A stretch of 64,000 nucleotides of DNA from a bacterium (GTDB lineage: Bacteria > Hydrothermota > UBA3073 > JACQXS01 > JAQTXJ01), in contig JAQUPX010000007.1 of the NCBI GenBank assembly GCA_028716385.1, forward strand, positions 143,017-207,016, in the 5' to 3' direction. Below the pieces are notes generated by a model, which saw only the letters and a list, made by a program, of their open reading frames with translations, did not search any database and had not been told where the DNA came from. Positions 6,919 to 17,217 of the stretch are shown here, one piece after another; within the stretch, counting starts at the first letter, position 1, and the number at the start of each line of letters is the position of its first letter. The translations under genes were made by a program, and so were the position numbers.

Positions 6919-8967
6919 ATGCGATATATAATATTTTTCTTATCCATATTTTCGTATCAAACTTTATTTGGCTGGTGCACGGGAAGGATTCAGGGAACGG
7001 TAAAAGATTCTATCACCGGCAACCCCTTAAAAGAAGTAAATGTCGTAATCCGAAACACGACTATACAGACAAAAACCGGGACATCCGGGGAATACTTTTT
7101 CTACCAACTTTCCTGCGATGAAGCAGAATACGAAATTGTAGCCACAATCGCAGGATACAAAACAAAATCCAAAAAAATAAACGTTTCGCCGGGAAGCCAT
7201 ATAGTTATTGATTTTAATTTAATCCCGACTAGAATTCAAAAGGGAGACATAGTAACGGGAAACTCCAAAAACATAGAACTATGGGAACATACTGCAATAT
7301 TCACGGATGTAATAGATAAAAAAGAACTTACAAAACATAATTTTGAAACGGCAGGAGATGCAATAAAATGGTTTACCGGAATGCAAACACAAAGAGGAAT
7401 ATACGGAACAAGCAGTGTTTGCAGGTGTCGTGGACTTGAACCCGAGCACCTGTTAGTACTATTGGATGGGCAAAGAACAAGCGGAGAATACGATTTAAAC
7501 CAATACCCGGTAGGAATGATAGAAAGAATAGAAGTGCTAAAAGGACCATACGCTAATTTATACGGAGAAGGGGCAATTGCGGGGGTAGTAAACATAATTT
7601 CTACGCTTCCCTGCAATACTAATTTTGCCGAAATCACACGGGGGACATATAATACAAAAGTTCATACCCTAAGACAGGGAGTAAAAAAAGATAAATTCGG
7701 ATATGTCGTGAACTATACGCAAAGAAGTTCGGACGGGATATATCCGGTGTTTGATAAATTTGACGCATCTGATTATCGCGGGCAACTAATAGCTAATTTG
7801 TCGGAAGAGGAACCAAAAACTATTTCCGAATTGACAATAGAACCGGGATATTATTACCGGAAAGATGAATACCAGTCAAGAGAACACTGGAAATATAATC
7901 TCAATTCTATCTGGGATGTTAAGTTGCATGAATTTGCCGAAATGAAAACAAGGCTTTCTACTTACCAGTATAAACAATCTTATGTATACGGGAGAAAAAT
8001 AAGTGAAATTGCCGGAATAACGGAAGGAGAAATTTATTATACGCGCCTTATACTAAAAGATATGAACCATAACATCTCACATAGTTCAAGTATGGGCTAT
8101 AGTTTTATTTACTCGGGTTATAATTCGGATGCGTCTGTTGACACGTCAACACTGGTTCATAGTTTGTATTTGCAACACGAAATACAATCGTCTTCATTTA
8201 CCGTATTAATTAGTGACCGCATTGATACTTATTACAAAGATGCTACGTTAATGCCTAAAATAGCTATATTGTACGGGGTAGATGAGCCCCTTAAAATAAG
8301 AGCAGGATTAGGAAAATCAATTAGAGAACCGGATATGTCCCAACTTTATTATAATGAATCTTATACGCATAATAAAGGGGGAGTGTATGTCAGGAGTAAT
8401 GATTCGTTAACTGCTGAAAAGTCTATAACTTATGAATTAGGCGCTGAGTATACAGGCACAAACGTCTTATCGGCAAGAGTTTCGTTGTTCAGATATGAAA
8501 TTAAAAATATGATAGAATTATACACCGTAACGGAAAATTATCACGACGGGTTCCCGCTGAGAAGTTATCGCAATGTGCCAAATGCTCATATACACGGCGC
8601 AGAACTAGACCTCCTTGCCCAACCGCTTAACTGGTTGTCGGGAGAAATAAAATATACTTTTATCAACACTAAAAATGAATTAACAGGCGTATCTTTGCCG
8701 GATAATATACCTCATAAATCCGCAATCGGACTTTATATTGTGGAACCTAAATTTAAAAACAGAATAAACCTGGAAGCCGAATACGTTGGCTCTGCGGATA
8801 TCAATGGATATTTTAGTAATTATATGTTGAATATGAAAATCTCCAGGGATATTACGGGATATGCGCACCTTTTTATTGCGGCTAATAATATACTCAATAA
8901 AAAATATGCCGGATACGATGATATAATTGCAGCAGAATGGTTTGGCGGAATAAATATAAGTTTCTAA
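6919..8967 (+). CDS. TonB-dependent outer-membrane receptor with N-terminal carboxypeptidase-regulatory-like domain
   Basis: 682 residues. A signal peptide (about 1-19) is followed by a CarboxypepD_reg-like Ig domain (TGRIQGTVKDSITGNPLKEVNVVIRN, about 22-105). Next comes the plug (TGMQTQRGIYGTSSVCRCRGLEPEHLLVLLDGQRT to MIERIEVLKGPYANLYGEGAIAGVVNIIS, about 148-235), then a barrel of alternating aromatic strands ending in IAAEWFGGINISF. The closing aromatic Phe is the expected C-terminal barrel signal. It would import a siderophore, vitamin or oligomer using TonB energy; no ligand gene lies beside it. Two Cys flank an Arg in the plug (VCRCRG), which is unusual. No TonB/ExbBD is in the window. 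Confidence 0.88.
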   Translation: MRYIIFFLSIFSYQTLFGWCTGRIQGTVKDSITGNPLKEVNVVIRNTTIQTKTGTSGEYFFYQLSCDEAEYEIVATIAGYKTKSKKINVSPGSHIVIDFNLIPTRIQKGDIVTGNSKNIELWEHTAIFTDVIDKKELTKHNFETAGDAIKWFTGMQTQRGIYGTSSVCRCRGLEPEHLLVLLDGQRTSGEYDLNQYPVGMIERIEVLKGPYANLYGEGAIAGVVNIISTLPCNTNFAEITRGTYNTKVHTLRQGVKKDKFGYVVNYTQRSSDGIYPVFDKFDASDYRGQLIANLSEEEPKTISELTIEPGYYYRKDEYQSREHWKYNLNSIWDVKLHEFAEMKTRLSTYQYKQSYVYGRKISEIAGITEGEIYYTRLILKDMNHNISHSSSMGYSFIYSGYNSDASVDTSTLVHSLYLQHEIQSSSFTVLISDRIDTYYKDATLMPKIAILYGVDEPLKIRAGLGKSIREPDMSQLYYNESYTHNKGGVYVRSNDSLTAEKSITYELGAEYTGTNVLSARVSLFRYEIKNMIELYTVTENYHDGFPLRSYRNVPNAHIHGAELDLLAQPLNWLSGEIKYTFINTKNELTGVSLPDNIPHKSAIGLYIVEPKFKNRINLEAEYVGSADINGYFSNYMLNMKISRDITGYAHLFIAANNILNKKYAGYDDIIAAEWFGGINISF

Positions 8968-9018
8968 ACCCAATTTTCTTTACCCCTCTTTAATTTCAGT
9001 ATAATTTCATAAAAAATA

Positions 9019-9047
9019 TTGACAAAACGGCAAAAAGTCTATATATA
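9019..9047 (+). promoter_or_regulatory. Promoter of the secreted paralogue cluster
   Basis: TTGACA (9019-9024), 17-bp spacer, TATATA (9042-9047). A GGAGGG ribosome site follows at 9061-9066, 8 nt before the ATG at 9075. Box sequences and spacing are identical to those of the promoter at 47721-47749 of the giant surface protein. Confidence 0.65.
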
Positions 9048-9074
9048 AGTTATAGACAATGGAGGGATATTCTT

Positions 9075-10652
9075 ATGAAGAAACTTTGTTTTGTAGTATT
9101 TTTAGGATTAGTGGGTATAGGGATATTCTCGTTTAATTCTTACGGGATACAGAACCTTAAAATAAACAATGCTAATTCGGCTACAATAACTACTGCCGAT
9201 ACGTTTCATATAACAGGGGAGTTTGAACCCGGCAATCATACCGCAAAAGCCATCCTTTATTACGATGCAAACGCTAACGGAATTTTAGACACAAACGAAG
9301 ACTGGATATCAAAATTCAAGTTGATAGATGGAAATTTTGACGATAAGGACGAAACGGTAAATGGCTCAATAAATAGAATATGCGACCCTATTACAATAAC
9401 AGGTGATTTCGTTTTATATGTAGAAGATAATGAAGTATCCGATACCGTATCCCTGCGCATTAACCCTATGCCTTCTTCGTTGGTAGTATCCGGCATAGTA
9501 ACCGAACCGGCAAACACACCGAATATTGGCGTTATGTTAATATCACAATCAATGTTAGACGCCGATACCCTAAATAGAACAACCTATTTATATTGCGATT
9601 TCACGGACAGCACGGGTACATATTCAATAGCCCTACCGGAAGTTTTAAGAGATTCGTCAATGTTGATATTTGCAGGAGATATAATAGGAATTCTGCCCCG
9701 TTGTTATATAAGTAGTCCTTTAACAGTTGTTTTAATTTCAGATTCACAGACAAAAGATTTGGCAATGTATAAATTGGGCTCGGATACTACCGTAGTATCA
9801 GGTGTTTTGAAAGATGATGAAGGGAATCCCATTACAGAGTCCGTGCAAATAAAGGGAGGCATAGCTGGAATGAATGGAGCTTTTGGCGTACTCACAAAAA
9901 CCAATTCAAGCGGATATTATAATTATATTATAAAAAAGGCAGCACCTGCATATTATACCACAAGGACAAGCCCCATAAACCAGTTTTATACTGAATACTT
10001 AAATCCTTTAAATAAAAATATGCCTTTTATGGTGGCGCCCACACAAATAACTAACAATCTAACTGCTTATCGGACAACGGATTCTATTCGTGGGGTTGTT
10101 TATAAAGATGGCATTCCGCATAAAGGCGCACAAATTGATATAGGAGTTATTTATCCTTCTGCGACAAGCGGCGGGACATATACAAAAACTTACAGCAATG
10201 GTCGTTACACAGCTTATGTTAACGGTACTTTCACTACTTATTCCGTAAAAGTCTCAGCCAAAAGTGTTCCCAATGGCTATAAAGTAAAAGAAGAAAATGG
10301 CGTAAATGCCAGCCCGGGAAGTGCCGGAGTAAATTTCCATCTTATAAAAACATCTGTAGAAGAAAATCCGGAAACAAATATCCAATCTCTCGTTATCCAG
10401 CCTAATCCGTTTATTCAAAAAGCTGTTATTCGTTATTCGCTAATTGGAACGCATAACAATTATAAAATTGACAACTCAAGATTAATGATTTACGATGTAT
10501 CCGGTAATAAAATTATGGAACTTGTGCCGGAATATTCTAAAAATGAAAATTCTTATTTTGCTTTATTGCCAAATAATAAAAAGATGTCGGCAGGCATATA
10601 TTTTTTAAGAATCGGAAACTTTAAACCGATGAAATTTATCAAACTTAAATAA
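9075..10652 (+). CDS. Secreted protein with Ca-loop-like motif and T9SS-type C-terminal domain (paralogue 1 of 3)
   Basis: 525 residues, function unknown. A signal peptide (about 1-24) precedes a domain containing the EF-hand/dockerin-like loop DANANGILD followed by LIDGNFDDKDE, which may bind calcium (inference). Then comes a CarboxypepD_reg-like Ig domain (VVSGIVTEPANTPNIGV), a second one (VVSGVLKDDEGNPITESV) and a third module with YRTTDSIRGVVYKDGIPHKGAQIDIG. The last 90 residues are a sorting-type module: QPNPFIQKAVIRYSL, LMIYDVSGNKIMEL, MSAGIYFLRI, ending KFIKLK. It shares its whole domain order with the next two genes, but its C-terminal domain is clearly more diverged than theirs. Confidence 0.8.
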   Translation: MKKLCFVVFLGLVGIGIFSFNSYGIQNLKINNANSATITTADTFHITGEFEPGNHTAKAILYYDANANGILDTNEDWISKFKLIDGNFDDKDETVNGSINRICDPITITGDFVLYVEDNEVSDTVSLRINPMPSSLVVSGIVTEPANTPNIGVMLISQSMLDADTLNRTTYLYCDFTDSTGTYSIALPEVLRDSSMLIFAGDIIGILPRCYISSPLTVVLISDSQTKDLAMYKLGSDTTVVSGVLKDDEGNPITESVQIKGGIAGMNGAFGVLTKTNSSGYYNYIIKKAAPAYYTTRTSPINQFYTEYLNPLNKNMPFMVAPTQITNNLTAYRTTDSIRGVVYKDGIPHKGAQIDIGVIYPSATSGGTYTKTYSNGRYTAYVNGTFTTYSVKVSAKSVPNGYKVKEENGVNASPGSAGVNFHLIKTSVEENPETNIQSLVIQPNPFIQKAVIRYSLIGTHNNYKIDNSRLMIYDVSGNKIMELVPEYSKNENSYFALLPNNKKMSAGIYFLRIGNFKPMKFIKLK

Positions 10653-10717
10653 GGAGGTACGAGAAACTATAATCGTTTGAATATGAAAAATAAAATAAAC
10701 AAAAAAAGGGGGGAAAG

Positions 10718-12259
10718 ATGAAAAAACTTTGTATAAGAAAGGTAGTCCTATGTTTGACTACTATAGTATTATTTTCGTTCAATGCCTATGCTATGCATAA
10801 TCTAAAAGTAAATAACTCTACGCCTGTAACAGTAACAACCGCAGACACTATTCGTATAACAGGAAACGTTGAATCTCCCGGTAATTCCGCAAAAGCTACT
10901 CTTTATTATGATATAAATGGAAATGGAGCTATAGATGGGAATGACCACTGGGTATTAAAGTTCCGACTAATAGACGGCAACTTTGACGACGCTGATGAAA
11001 CAGAAAATGGAACAATAAATATAACGCGCAAGACTTTTACAATAACAGGTAATTTTGTTTTACGCGTTGAAGATGGTGGAACAGCCGGAACCGTTGCAAT
11101 AACGGTTAATCCTATATCCTCTCCTTATTCCATTTCAGGGACGGTAACTACCCCGGATAGTACGCAAAACATATTTGTAGGGATAATAGACACGATATAT
11201 GAGGAAGAAGTATTATACGGAGCGTTTACAAATAGTTCGGGAGCGTATTCAATAGTTTTGCCGGAGGTTTTTAAGGACTCTACGATTGCAATGTCTGCAT
11301 TGGATATGGTAGGTGCAGTTTCTCGTAATTATATAAGCAATGCAATAGTCCCTTTTACAGTTACAGGGGCAATGACAGGAAAAGATCTTGCGCTTACGCT
11401 TCTTAGTAATGATACTACTTTTGTCTCCGGGACTATAAAAGATGATGCCGGGACTCCAATTCCCGACACTATCCAGGTAATAGGAGGAGTAGCAGGAAAT
11501 GGAACATTTGGCATATTTACAAACACTAACGCGAGCGGATACTATAATTATATTATAAAAAAACAGAGCCCTTCGTTTTATCTCACAGGTGTCAATATTC
11601 AGGACCAGTTCTACCCTTACTATTTAAACCCTTTATACAAAAAATCCGTTGCGATGATTGACCCAATAACACTAACTCATAATATAACTGTTTATCGGGC
11701 AACAGATTCTATTTGTGGATTTGTTTATAAAGATGGCCTTCCTTATAAAGGCGCACAAGTTGATATCGGAGTTGCCTATCCTTCTTTTACAAGTGCGGGG
11801 ACTTATACGAAAACTTATACTGACGGTCATTATGTAGCTTATGTTCATGGTGGATTTGCTTCTTATTCTGTCCTAATTTCCAAAAAAAGTGTTCTTGATG
11901 GATATCATGTCCAGGAAGGAGATACCGTGAAAGCCCCCCCAGGAGCAACCGCAGTGAATTTTCATCTGGTAATAGCCGTAGAAGAATCAAACAAGACATC
12001 TATGTATCCTATTACAATTCAGCCGAATCCATTCGTAAACAATCTAAAATTTGAATTACCCGATCAAAAAAGAGCGGAAAACCTATACATTTATGATATT
12101 ACAGGCACTCAGGTAGCAGAACTTACTCCGGAATATTCTTCTAAAGGCGCATCTTTTAGCCTATATACAAATAGCAAGAAAATGCCGGCAGGTGTATATT
12201 TCTACTCACTCAAAACACCGAACAGAACTTATGAAGGGAAACTCATAAAAGTACATTAG
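10718..12259 (+). CDS. Secreted protein with Ca-loop-like motif and T9SS-type C-terminal domain (paralogue 2 of 3)
   Basis: 513 residues with the same architecture as its neighbours: signal peptide, Ca-loop-like DINGNGAIDG then LIDGNFDDADE, two Ig-like regulatory domains (SISGTVTTPDST and VSGTIKDDAGTPI), a YRATDSICGFVYKDGLPYKGAQ module, and a sorting-type C-terminus (QPNPFVNN, LYIYDITGTQVAEL, MPAGVYFYSL). A G-rich ribosome site (AAAGGGGGGAAAG) precedes the ATG. The last ~240 bases are almost identical to those of the next gene, while the rest of the two genes is far more diverged, a sign of gene conversion. Probably expressed with paralogue 1, 65 bases upstream. Function unknown. Confidence 0.8.
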   Translation: MKKLCIRKVVLCLTTIVLFSFNAYAMHNLKVNNSTPVTVTTADTIRITGNVESPGNSAKATLYYDINGNGAIDGNDHWVLKFRLIDGNFDDADETENGTINITRKTFTITGNFVLRVEDGGTAGTVAITVNPISSPYSISGTVTTPDSTQNIFVGIIDTIYEEEVLYGAFTNSSGAYSIVLPEVFKDSTIAMSALDMVGAVSRNYISNAIVPFTVTGAMTGKDLALTLLSNDTTFVSGTIKDDAGTPIPDTIQVIGGVAGNGTFGIFTNTNASGYYNYIIKKQSPSFYLTGVNIQDQFYPYYLNPLYKKSVAMIDPITLTHNITVYRATDSICGFVYKDGLPYKGAQVDIGVAYPSFTSAGTYTKTYTDGHYVAYVHGGFASYSVLISKKSVLDGYHVQEGDTVKAPPGATAVNFHLVIAVEESNKTSMYPITIQPNPFVNNLKFELPDQKRAENLYIYDITGTQVAELTPEYSSKGASFSLYTNSKKMPAGVYFYSLKTPNRTYEGKLIKVH

Positions 12260-12270
12260 TTGATACAAAT

Positions 12271-12304
12271 ACAGGGCGGGCAGCACTGCCCGCCCTGTTG
12301 TAAT
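12271..12304 (+). terminator. Strong GC-rich hairpin, probable terminator
   Basis: Arms ACAGGGCGGGCAG (12271-12283) and CTGCCCGCCCTGT (12286-12298), 13-bp perfect stem, followed by TGTAATTTT. The T-run is imperfect but the stem is very strong in this AT-rich setting. Confidence 0.65.
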
Positions 12305-12341
12305 TTTAAGAGTCTTTGTTTAAATATTTCAAAAAGAAAAA

Positions 12342-13907
12342 ATGTACAAAAGGTATATTAAAAAAGTACTCTTTTCTTTAATTATTCTTCCATTATCTTC
12401 ATTTAATACGTATGCTATTCACAATCTAAAAATAAATAATGCTACTTCTCTTGAAGTAACAACCACCGATACCATTCATATAACCGGATACGTTGAATCT
12501 AATGGTGCATCCGCAAAAGCTACCCTTTATTACGACGCAAATAGAAATGGAGTTATAGACGGGAGTGAACAATGGGTATTAAAGTTTACGCTAATAGATG
12601 GGAACTTTGATGATGCGGATGAGACTAAAAATGGAGCAATAGATATAACTCGCAAAACTTTTACAATAACAGGCAATTTTGTTTTATATGTAGAAGATAG
12701 TGGGATATCGGACAGTGTTGCAATACAGGTCAAACCGCCTGTTTCTTCTTCTTATTCCATTTCAGGGATGGTAACTACCCCGGCTAATACGCCAAATATA
12801 TTCGTAGGGATAATTGACTCAGTATATGATGAGCAAGTATTATATGGAACATTCACAGATAGTTCAGGAGCATACTCAATAGTTTTGCCGGATGTTTTCA
12901 AGGACTCTATGATTACAATATCTGCAATGGATATGTTAGGTATCGTTGGCCATAATTATATAAGCAATAATCAAAATGATCCAATGGCCCATTTTCAAAT
13001 CACAGGAACAACAATAGGGAAAAATCTTGCACTTACACTTCTTAGTAATGACACTACTTTTGTATCCGGGACTATAAAAGATGATGCCGGAAACCCACTT
13101 GCTGCCCCTTTTCAAATAATAGGAGGCGCAGCGGGAGCAAGTAACACTTTTTGTCTATATACAAAAACCAATTCAAGCGGATATTATAATTATATTATAA
13201 AAAAACAGAACCCTGCATTTTACCTCACAGGAGCTGATGTTCAGGAACAGTTCTATCCTCAATATTTAAATCCTTTATACAAAAAGGCTGTTTTTGCAAT
13301 TGGGCCTATAACAATAACTAATAATATAACTGTTTATCGGGCAACGGATTCTATTTGTGGTTTTGTCTATAAGAATGGCACTCCCTACAAAGGCGCACAA
13401 ATTAATATCGAAGTTGTCTATCCTAGCTCGATATCGGGAGGAACATATACAAAAACTTACAGTGATGGACATTATACTGCTTACGTCAGCAACACATTCA
13501 TTACTTATTCTGTAAAGGTTGCTTCCAAAAGCGTTCCCGACAGTTTTGAAGTTCTGGAAGGCGACACTATGAAAGCGGGCCCGGGAGCACAGGGAATTGA
13601 TTTTCATTTATACAGCAAAATAACTCTTGAAGAAAAAAATAATTCTTCTACGTGCCCTATTATAATTCAGCCGAATCCATTCGTAAACAATCTAAAATTT
13701 GAATTGCCCGATCAAAAAAGAGCGGAAAACCTATACATTTATGATATTACAGGCGCTCAGGCAGCAGAACTTATTCCGGAATATTCTTCTAAAGGCGCAT
13801 CTTTTAGCCTATATACAAATAGCAAGAAAATGCCGGCAGGTGTATATTTCTACTCGCTCAAAACACCGAACAGAACTTATGAAGGGAAACTTATAAAAGT
13901 ACATTAA
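12342..13907 (+). CDS. Secreted protein with Ca-loop-like motif and T9SS-type C-terminal domain (paralogue 3 of 3)
   Basis: 521 residues. The signal peptide starts MYKRYIKKVLFSLIIL. A Ca-loop-like DANRNGVIDG is followed by LIDGNFDDADE, then Ig-like domains (SISGMVTTPANTPNIFVG; VSGTIKDDAGNPL), the module YRATDSICGFVYKNGTPYKGAQ and the sorting-type end. Similar to paralogue 2 throughout, and nearly identical over the last 81 residues. The ribosome site is weak (AAAAGAAAAA). Function unknown; a role as a surface adhesin or scaffold is only a guess. Confidence 0.8.
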   Translation: MYKRYIKKVLFSLIILPLSSFNTYAIHNLKINNATSLEVTTTDTIHITGYVESNGASAKATLYYDANRNGVIDGSEQWVLKFTLIDGNFDDADETKNGAIDITRKTFTITGNFVLYVEDSGISDSVAIQVKPPVSSSYSISGMVTTPANTPNIFVGIIDSVYDEQVLYGTFTDSSGAYSIVLPDVFKDSMITISAMDMLGIVGHNYISNNQNDPMAHFQITGTTIGKNLALTLLSNDTTFVSGTIKDDAGNPLAAPFQIIGGAAGASNTFCLYTKTNSSGYYNYIIKKQNPAFYLTGADVQEQFYPQYLNPLYKKAVFAIGPITITNNITVYRATDSICGFVYKNGTPYKGAQINIEVVYPSSISGGTYTKTYSDGHYTAYVSNTFITYSVKVASKSVPDSFEVLEGDTMKAGPGAQGIDFHLYSKITLEEKNNSSTCPIIIQPNPFVNNLKFELPDQKRAENLYIYDITGAQAAELIPEYSSKGASFSLYTNSKKMPAGVYFYSLKTPNRTYEGKLIKVH

Positions 13908-13992
13908 TTAATGAAAATAAGAGATTGCACTTGAATCTTTTTGTATTAGATTCGTTTCATAAACTTATATAAATTTTTCAATAGGAGGTAGA

Positions 13993-16900
13993 ATGAAAAA
14001 GGAAAGTAAAAAGTATTTTTTGGGGTTATTTGCATTAAGCTTCGTTATATTCTCTTCTCAAGTTTATGCTGCCGGTTATGATGAAGTGTATGTTGATTCC
14101 GCACTAGGCAGCAATAGTTACGACGGCTCGGCTTCCGTTCATCAAGGTGGAACTACCGGACCAAAAGCTACCATTCAGGCCGGGATAAATACAGCCAATT
14201 CAGGAGGAATCTGTTTTGTAGCTAAAGGAACATACCACGAGAATATTACTCTCAGACCTGAAGTTCAAATAGTGGGAGCAGGCCCTGATTTGTCGATTAT
14301 AAGTTCTAGTGGTACAATTATAAAAGGCGGGAATCCATTACCCGGCAACGGGAATACCATTGTTACCGGTTTTAGAATAATAAAAGACGATACCGCCACT
14401 TCAACTTTTGGGTATTTTGATTCTTTTTATGTTACATTTGTAAAGAATGTTTTTATAGGACATTACGTAGCCATTCATTGTACGGAAAACGGGCATCCTA
14501 CTATTCTTAATAACACTATCCTTAATAGCACTGCAAGCGGCATAACCTTTGGAATGAATGGAGAACCCATTATAAAGAATAATATAATTTATGGCAATAC
14601 AAATGGCATTTCCTTCTATAGTGGGACTACACCATTGGCAGATATAGGATTTAACGACTTGTGGCACAATGGAATGAACTATAATGGCACAGGGTTTTAC
14701 GATACAGTAGGAGTTAAAGGGAATATCTCCCAAAATCCTTTGTTTGTTGACACAATCACAGGAAATTTCCATTTAAAATTAGGTTCGCCCTGTATTGATA
14801 AAGGAGATACCGGTTTATGGGTTAAAGACCCTGATGGCACAAGAATTGATATCGGCGCTTTCTTTTTTAATCAGGACACAATCGCTCCATCTGCACCAGA
14901 AAGTCTTATGGCTAACGGGAAAAATCCTTCCAATTGGACACAAAATTCTGCCTTTGACATATATTACAAAATGCCCCCTGATTCCAGTGGAATAAAATCA
15001 GCATTATATAAACTTGGTTCCGCACCTACAAATAATTATGATACCACAGGCGTATGGTATAATGAACCACCCATATATGTTTCTTCCCAACAGGAAGGGA
15101 CAGTCCCTTTATACGTATGGCTTGGGGATGGAGTAGGAAATATAAATTTCAATAACTATTCGGTAGTTAACTTAAGGCGAGATACGACAGTCCCGACAAA
15201 CTGTAATATCTATCCATTAGCAGATACAACTATCACACCTAACTTTATAGTTAACTGGTCAAAAGGCGTAGATTCAATATCCGGGCTTTCGAATGCATAC
15301 TATGTAAAAGTAAGAGACGGAAATGGCAATTGGAACATCTGGCTGGAAAATTATCCCGATACTTTTGCCATATTCAACGGATTGAACAAACATCTTTATC
15401 ACTTTGTAGTATATACTTTTGATAGCGCAGATAATATCACTTCTGAAAATTTCCCTGGCTGTAGCACTTTTGTTAATATATCAAGCGGAGACACCACAGC
15501 GCCTACAGCGCCCGAAAGTCTGGAAGTTGTTACGGGAGATGGTGAAGCATACATTTATTGGAAAAAAGTAATCACTACTGACCTGAAAGGCTATAATGTT
15601 TATAATAAGATAAACGGCGATTCCATATTTACTCGTATAAACAGCCATATTATTACAGGTAAATGGTTTCACGATAAATTTCTTTCCAATGACACTAAAT
15701 ATTGGTATGTAGTTACTTCTGTTGATGCTTCCGGCAATGAATCTACTTTTTCCGATTCCATAGCAGTAATACCTTCTGATACTTTTCCACCTCGCAGAGT
15801 ATCTGAATTTAGAGCAAATCTTTTACCTAATAATGGAGTACGACTAAGCTGGGTTAAATCAAGTAGTTATGATTGCGCAAAATATAATATATATACAGAT
15901 AATGCATCGGGAACCATTAACTATGGCACCCCAATTGCTACGGTTTTTCATCCCGATACAGTATGGGGACATTCGCTTGCTATGGATACTACCTATATAT
16001 TTGGTTTGCGAGCCGAGGATGTAGGCGGGCATGAAGAAAAAAATGAAAACGTAGTAGTTACTGTAGGAACTATAAGTGACACAAATAAAGTAAAAGTAAA
16101 CATTCTTACTCCTTATTCCGGCAAACGAATAAGCGGGAACAGAGTTACTATTTTTGCAGGTACACTTTTCTGGAAACCTCAATGGTGGAAAGAAATTAAA
16201 TGCGTACGATTTGAATATAAGTCCGTAGATTCTGCCAACTGGAAATTAGTCCCCTCCGCATCTTCTTTCTTCACGAACCCGGATTCTTCCTGGCCATATT
16301 TTGCCCTATGGAATATATCAACTCTTCCTGAAGGCGATTACAAATTAAGAGCAGTAGCTACTGACACTTCTGATATGTCAGATAATACACCCTCCGGTAT
16401 AATAATAACTATTGATAATAAATATCCTGACGAACAAGAATTCTGGGGAATAACAAAAATCGCGGCACATTCAAAACGAGAAACAGTAGAAAGAATGAGT
16501 TATAATGTGATGATACTCGGAAGTGAATCTGAAAGCAATATTACACGAATAACCATTCCTGAACTTGCTCTTGAGGAAAATACAAGTCTTGTATGCGTAA
16601 TTAAAGACCCGGCTGACTCGCCACCCACAACTCCTTATTTATCTACAGGTACATTCAGGCAAATTTGGCTTGAAAATGGGCAACAACTATTGCTTGGAGG
16701 ACTTAAAAGTGATATTTCTATACCATATGTAGATACTAATTTCAGTTTCCCGGAAACTTCCTTGTGGATGGGAAGATATAATGGCACAGGTTGGGACCCC
16801 ATAGAATATACGGTTGATACCGTATCAAATATTGTTTATGGGAAATCTAATGTTCTTGGAACTTTCTTTGCTTTGCTTGGCCCTATGACCGGAACTCAAG

Positions 16901-17202
16901 AACCTGATTCGAAAACTACTATAAATGACTATAAATTATTCCGGAGCTTGCCAAACCCATTTTCTTATGGTGTAAGTATTAGTTACCAAATTCCTATTGA
17001 AACTAAAATATCATTGAAAATATATGATATAACGGGGAAATTGATAAAAACACTCGAAGATAGAATTTGTAAGCCGGGATATTATAAAGTTCAATGGGAT
17101 GCTAAGAATACAAAAGGAGAAAAAGTATCTACCGGTATCTATTTTTATAAGTTTTCTACCGCTAATTTTACGGCTGTTAAGAAAATGGTAATAGTGAAAT
17201 AA
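13993..17202 (+). CDS. Secreted beta-helix / fibronectin-III protein with T9SS-type C-terminal domain
   Basis: 1069 residues, preceded by a strong AGGAGG site. After the signal peptide, residues about 28-290 form a pectate-lyase-like right-handed beta-helix of the DUF1565 type: EVYVDSALGSNSYDG, PKATIQAGINTANSGG, ICFVAKGTYHENITL, then NNTILNSTASGITF and KNNIIYGNTNGISF coils. Such domains often bind or cut polysaccharides, but I see no defined catalytic set. Several Ig/Fn3-like segments follow (APTAPESLEVVTGDGEAYIYWKKV; PPRRVSEFRANLLPNNGVRLSW). The end is a sorting module: LFRSLPNPFSYGVSISYQIP, LKIYDITGKLIKTL, STGIYFYKF. Probably part of the surface island and ends at a bidirectional terminator. 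Confidence 0.85.
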   Translation: MKKESKKYFLGLFALSFVIFSSQVYAAGYDEVYVDSALGSNSYDGSASVHQGGTTGPKATIQAGINTANSGGICFVAKGTYHENITLRPEVQIVGAGPDLSIISSSGTIIKGGNPLPGNGNTIVTGFRIIKDDTATSTFGYFDSFYVTFVKNVFIGHYVAIHCTENGHPTILNNTILNSTASGITFGMNGEPIIKNNIIYGNTNGISFYSGTTPLADIGFNDLWHNGMNYNGTGFYDTVGVKGNISQNPLFVDTITGNFHLKLGSPCIDKGDTGLWVKDPDGTRIDIGAFFFNQDTIAPSAPESLMANGKNPSNWTQNSAFDIYYKMPPDSSGIKSALYKLGSAPTNNYDTTGVWYNEPPIYVSSQQEGTVPLYVWLGDGVGNINFNNYSVVNLRRDTTVPTNCNIYPLADTTITPNFIVNWSKGVDSISGLSNAYYVKVRDGNGNWNIWLENYPDTFAIFNGLNKHLYHFVVYTFDSADNITSENFPGCSTFVNISSGDTTAPTAPESLEVVTGDGEAYIYWKKVITTDLKGYNVYNKINGDSIFTRINSHIITGKWFHDKFLSNDTKYWYVVTSVDASGNESTFSDSIAVIPSDTFPPRRVSEFRANLLPNNGVRLSWVKSSSYDCAKYNIYTDNASGTINYGTPIATVFHPDTVWGHSLAMDTTYIFGLRAEDVGGHEEKNENVVVTVGTISDTNKVKVNILTPYSGKRISGNRVTIFAGTLFWKPQWWKEIKCVRFEYKSVDSANWKLVPSASSFFTNPDSSWPYFALWNISTLPEGDYKLRAVATDTSDMSDNTPSGIIITIDNKYPDEQEFWGITKIAAHSKRETVERMSYNVMILGSESESNITRITIPELALEENTSLVCVIKDPADSPPTTPYLSTGTFRQIWLENGQQLLLGGLKSDISIPYVDTNFSFPETSLWMGRYNGTGWDPIEYTVDTVSNIVYGKSNVLGTFFALLGPMTGTQEPDSKTTINDYKLFRSLPNPFSYGVSISYQIPIETKISLKIYDITGKLIKTLEDRICKPGYYKVQWDAKNTKGEKVSTGIYFYKFSTANFTAVKKMVIVK

Positions 17203-17217
17203 CTTGGAACATTTAAT

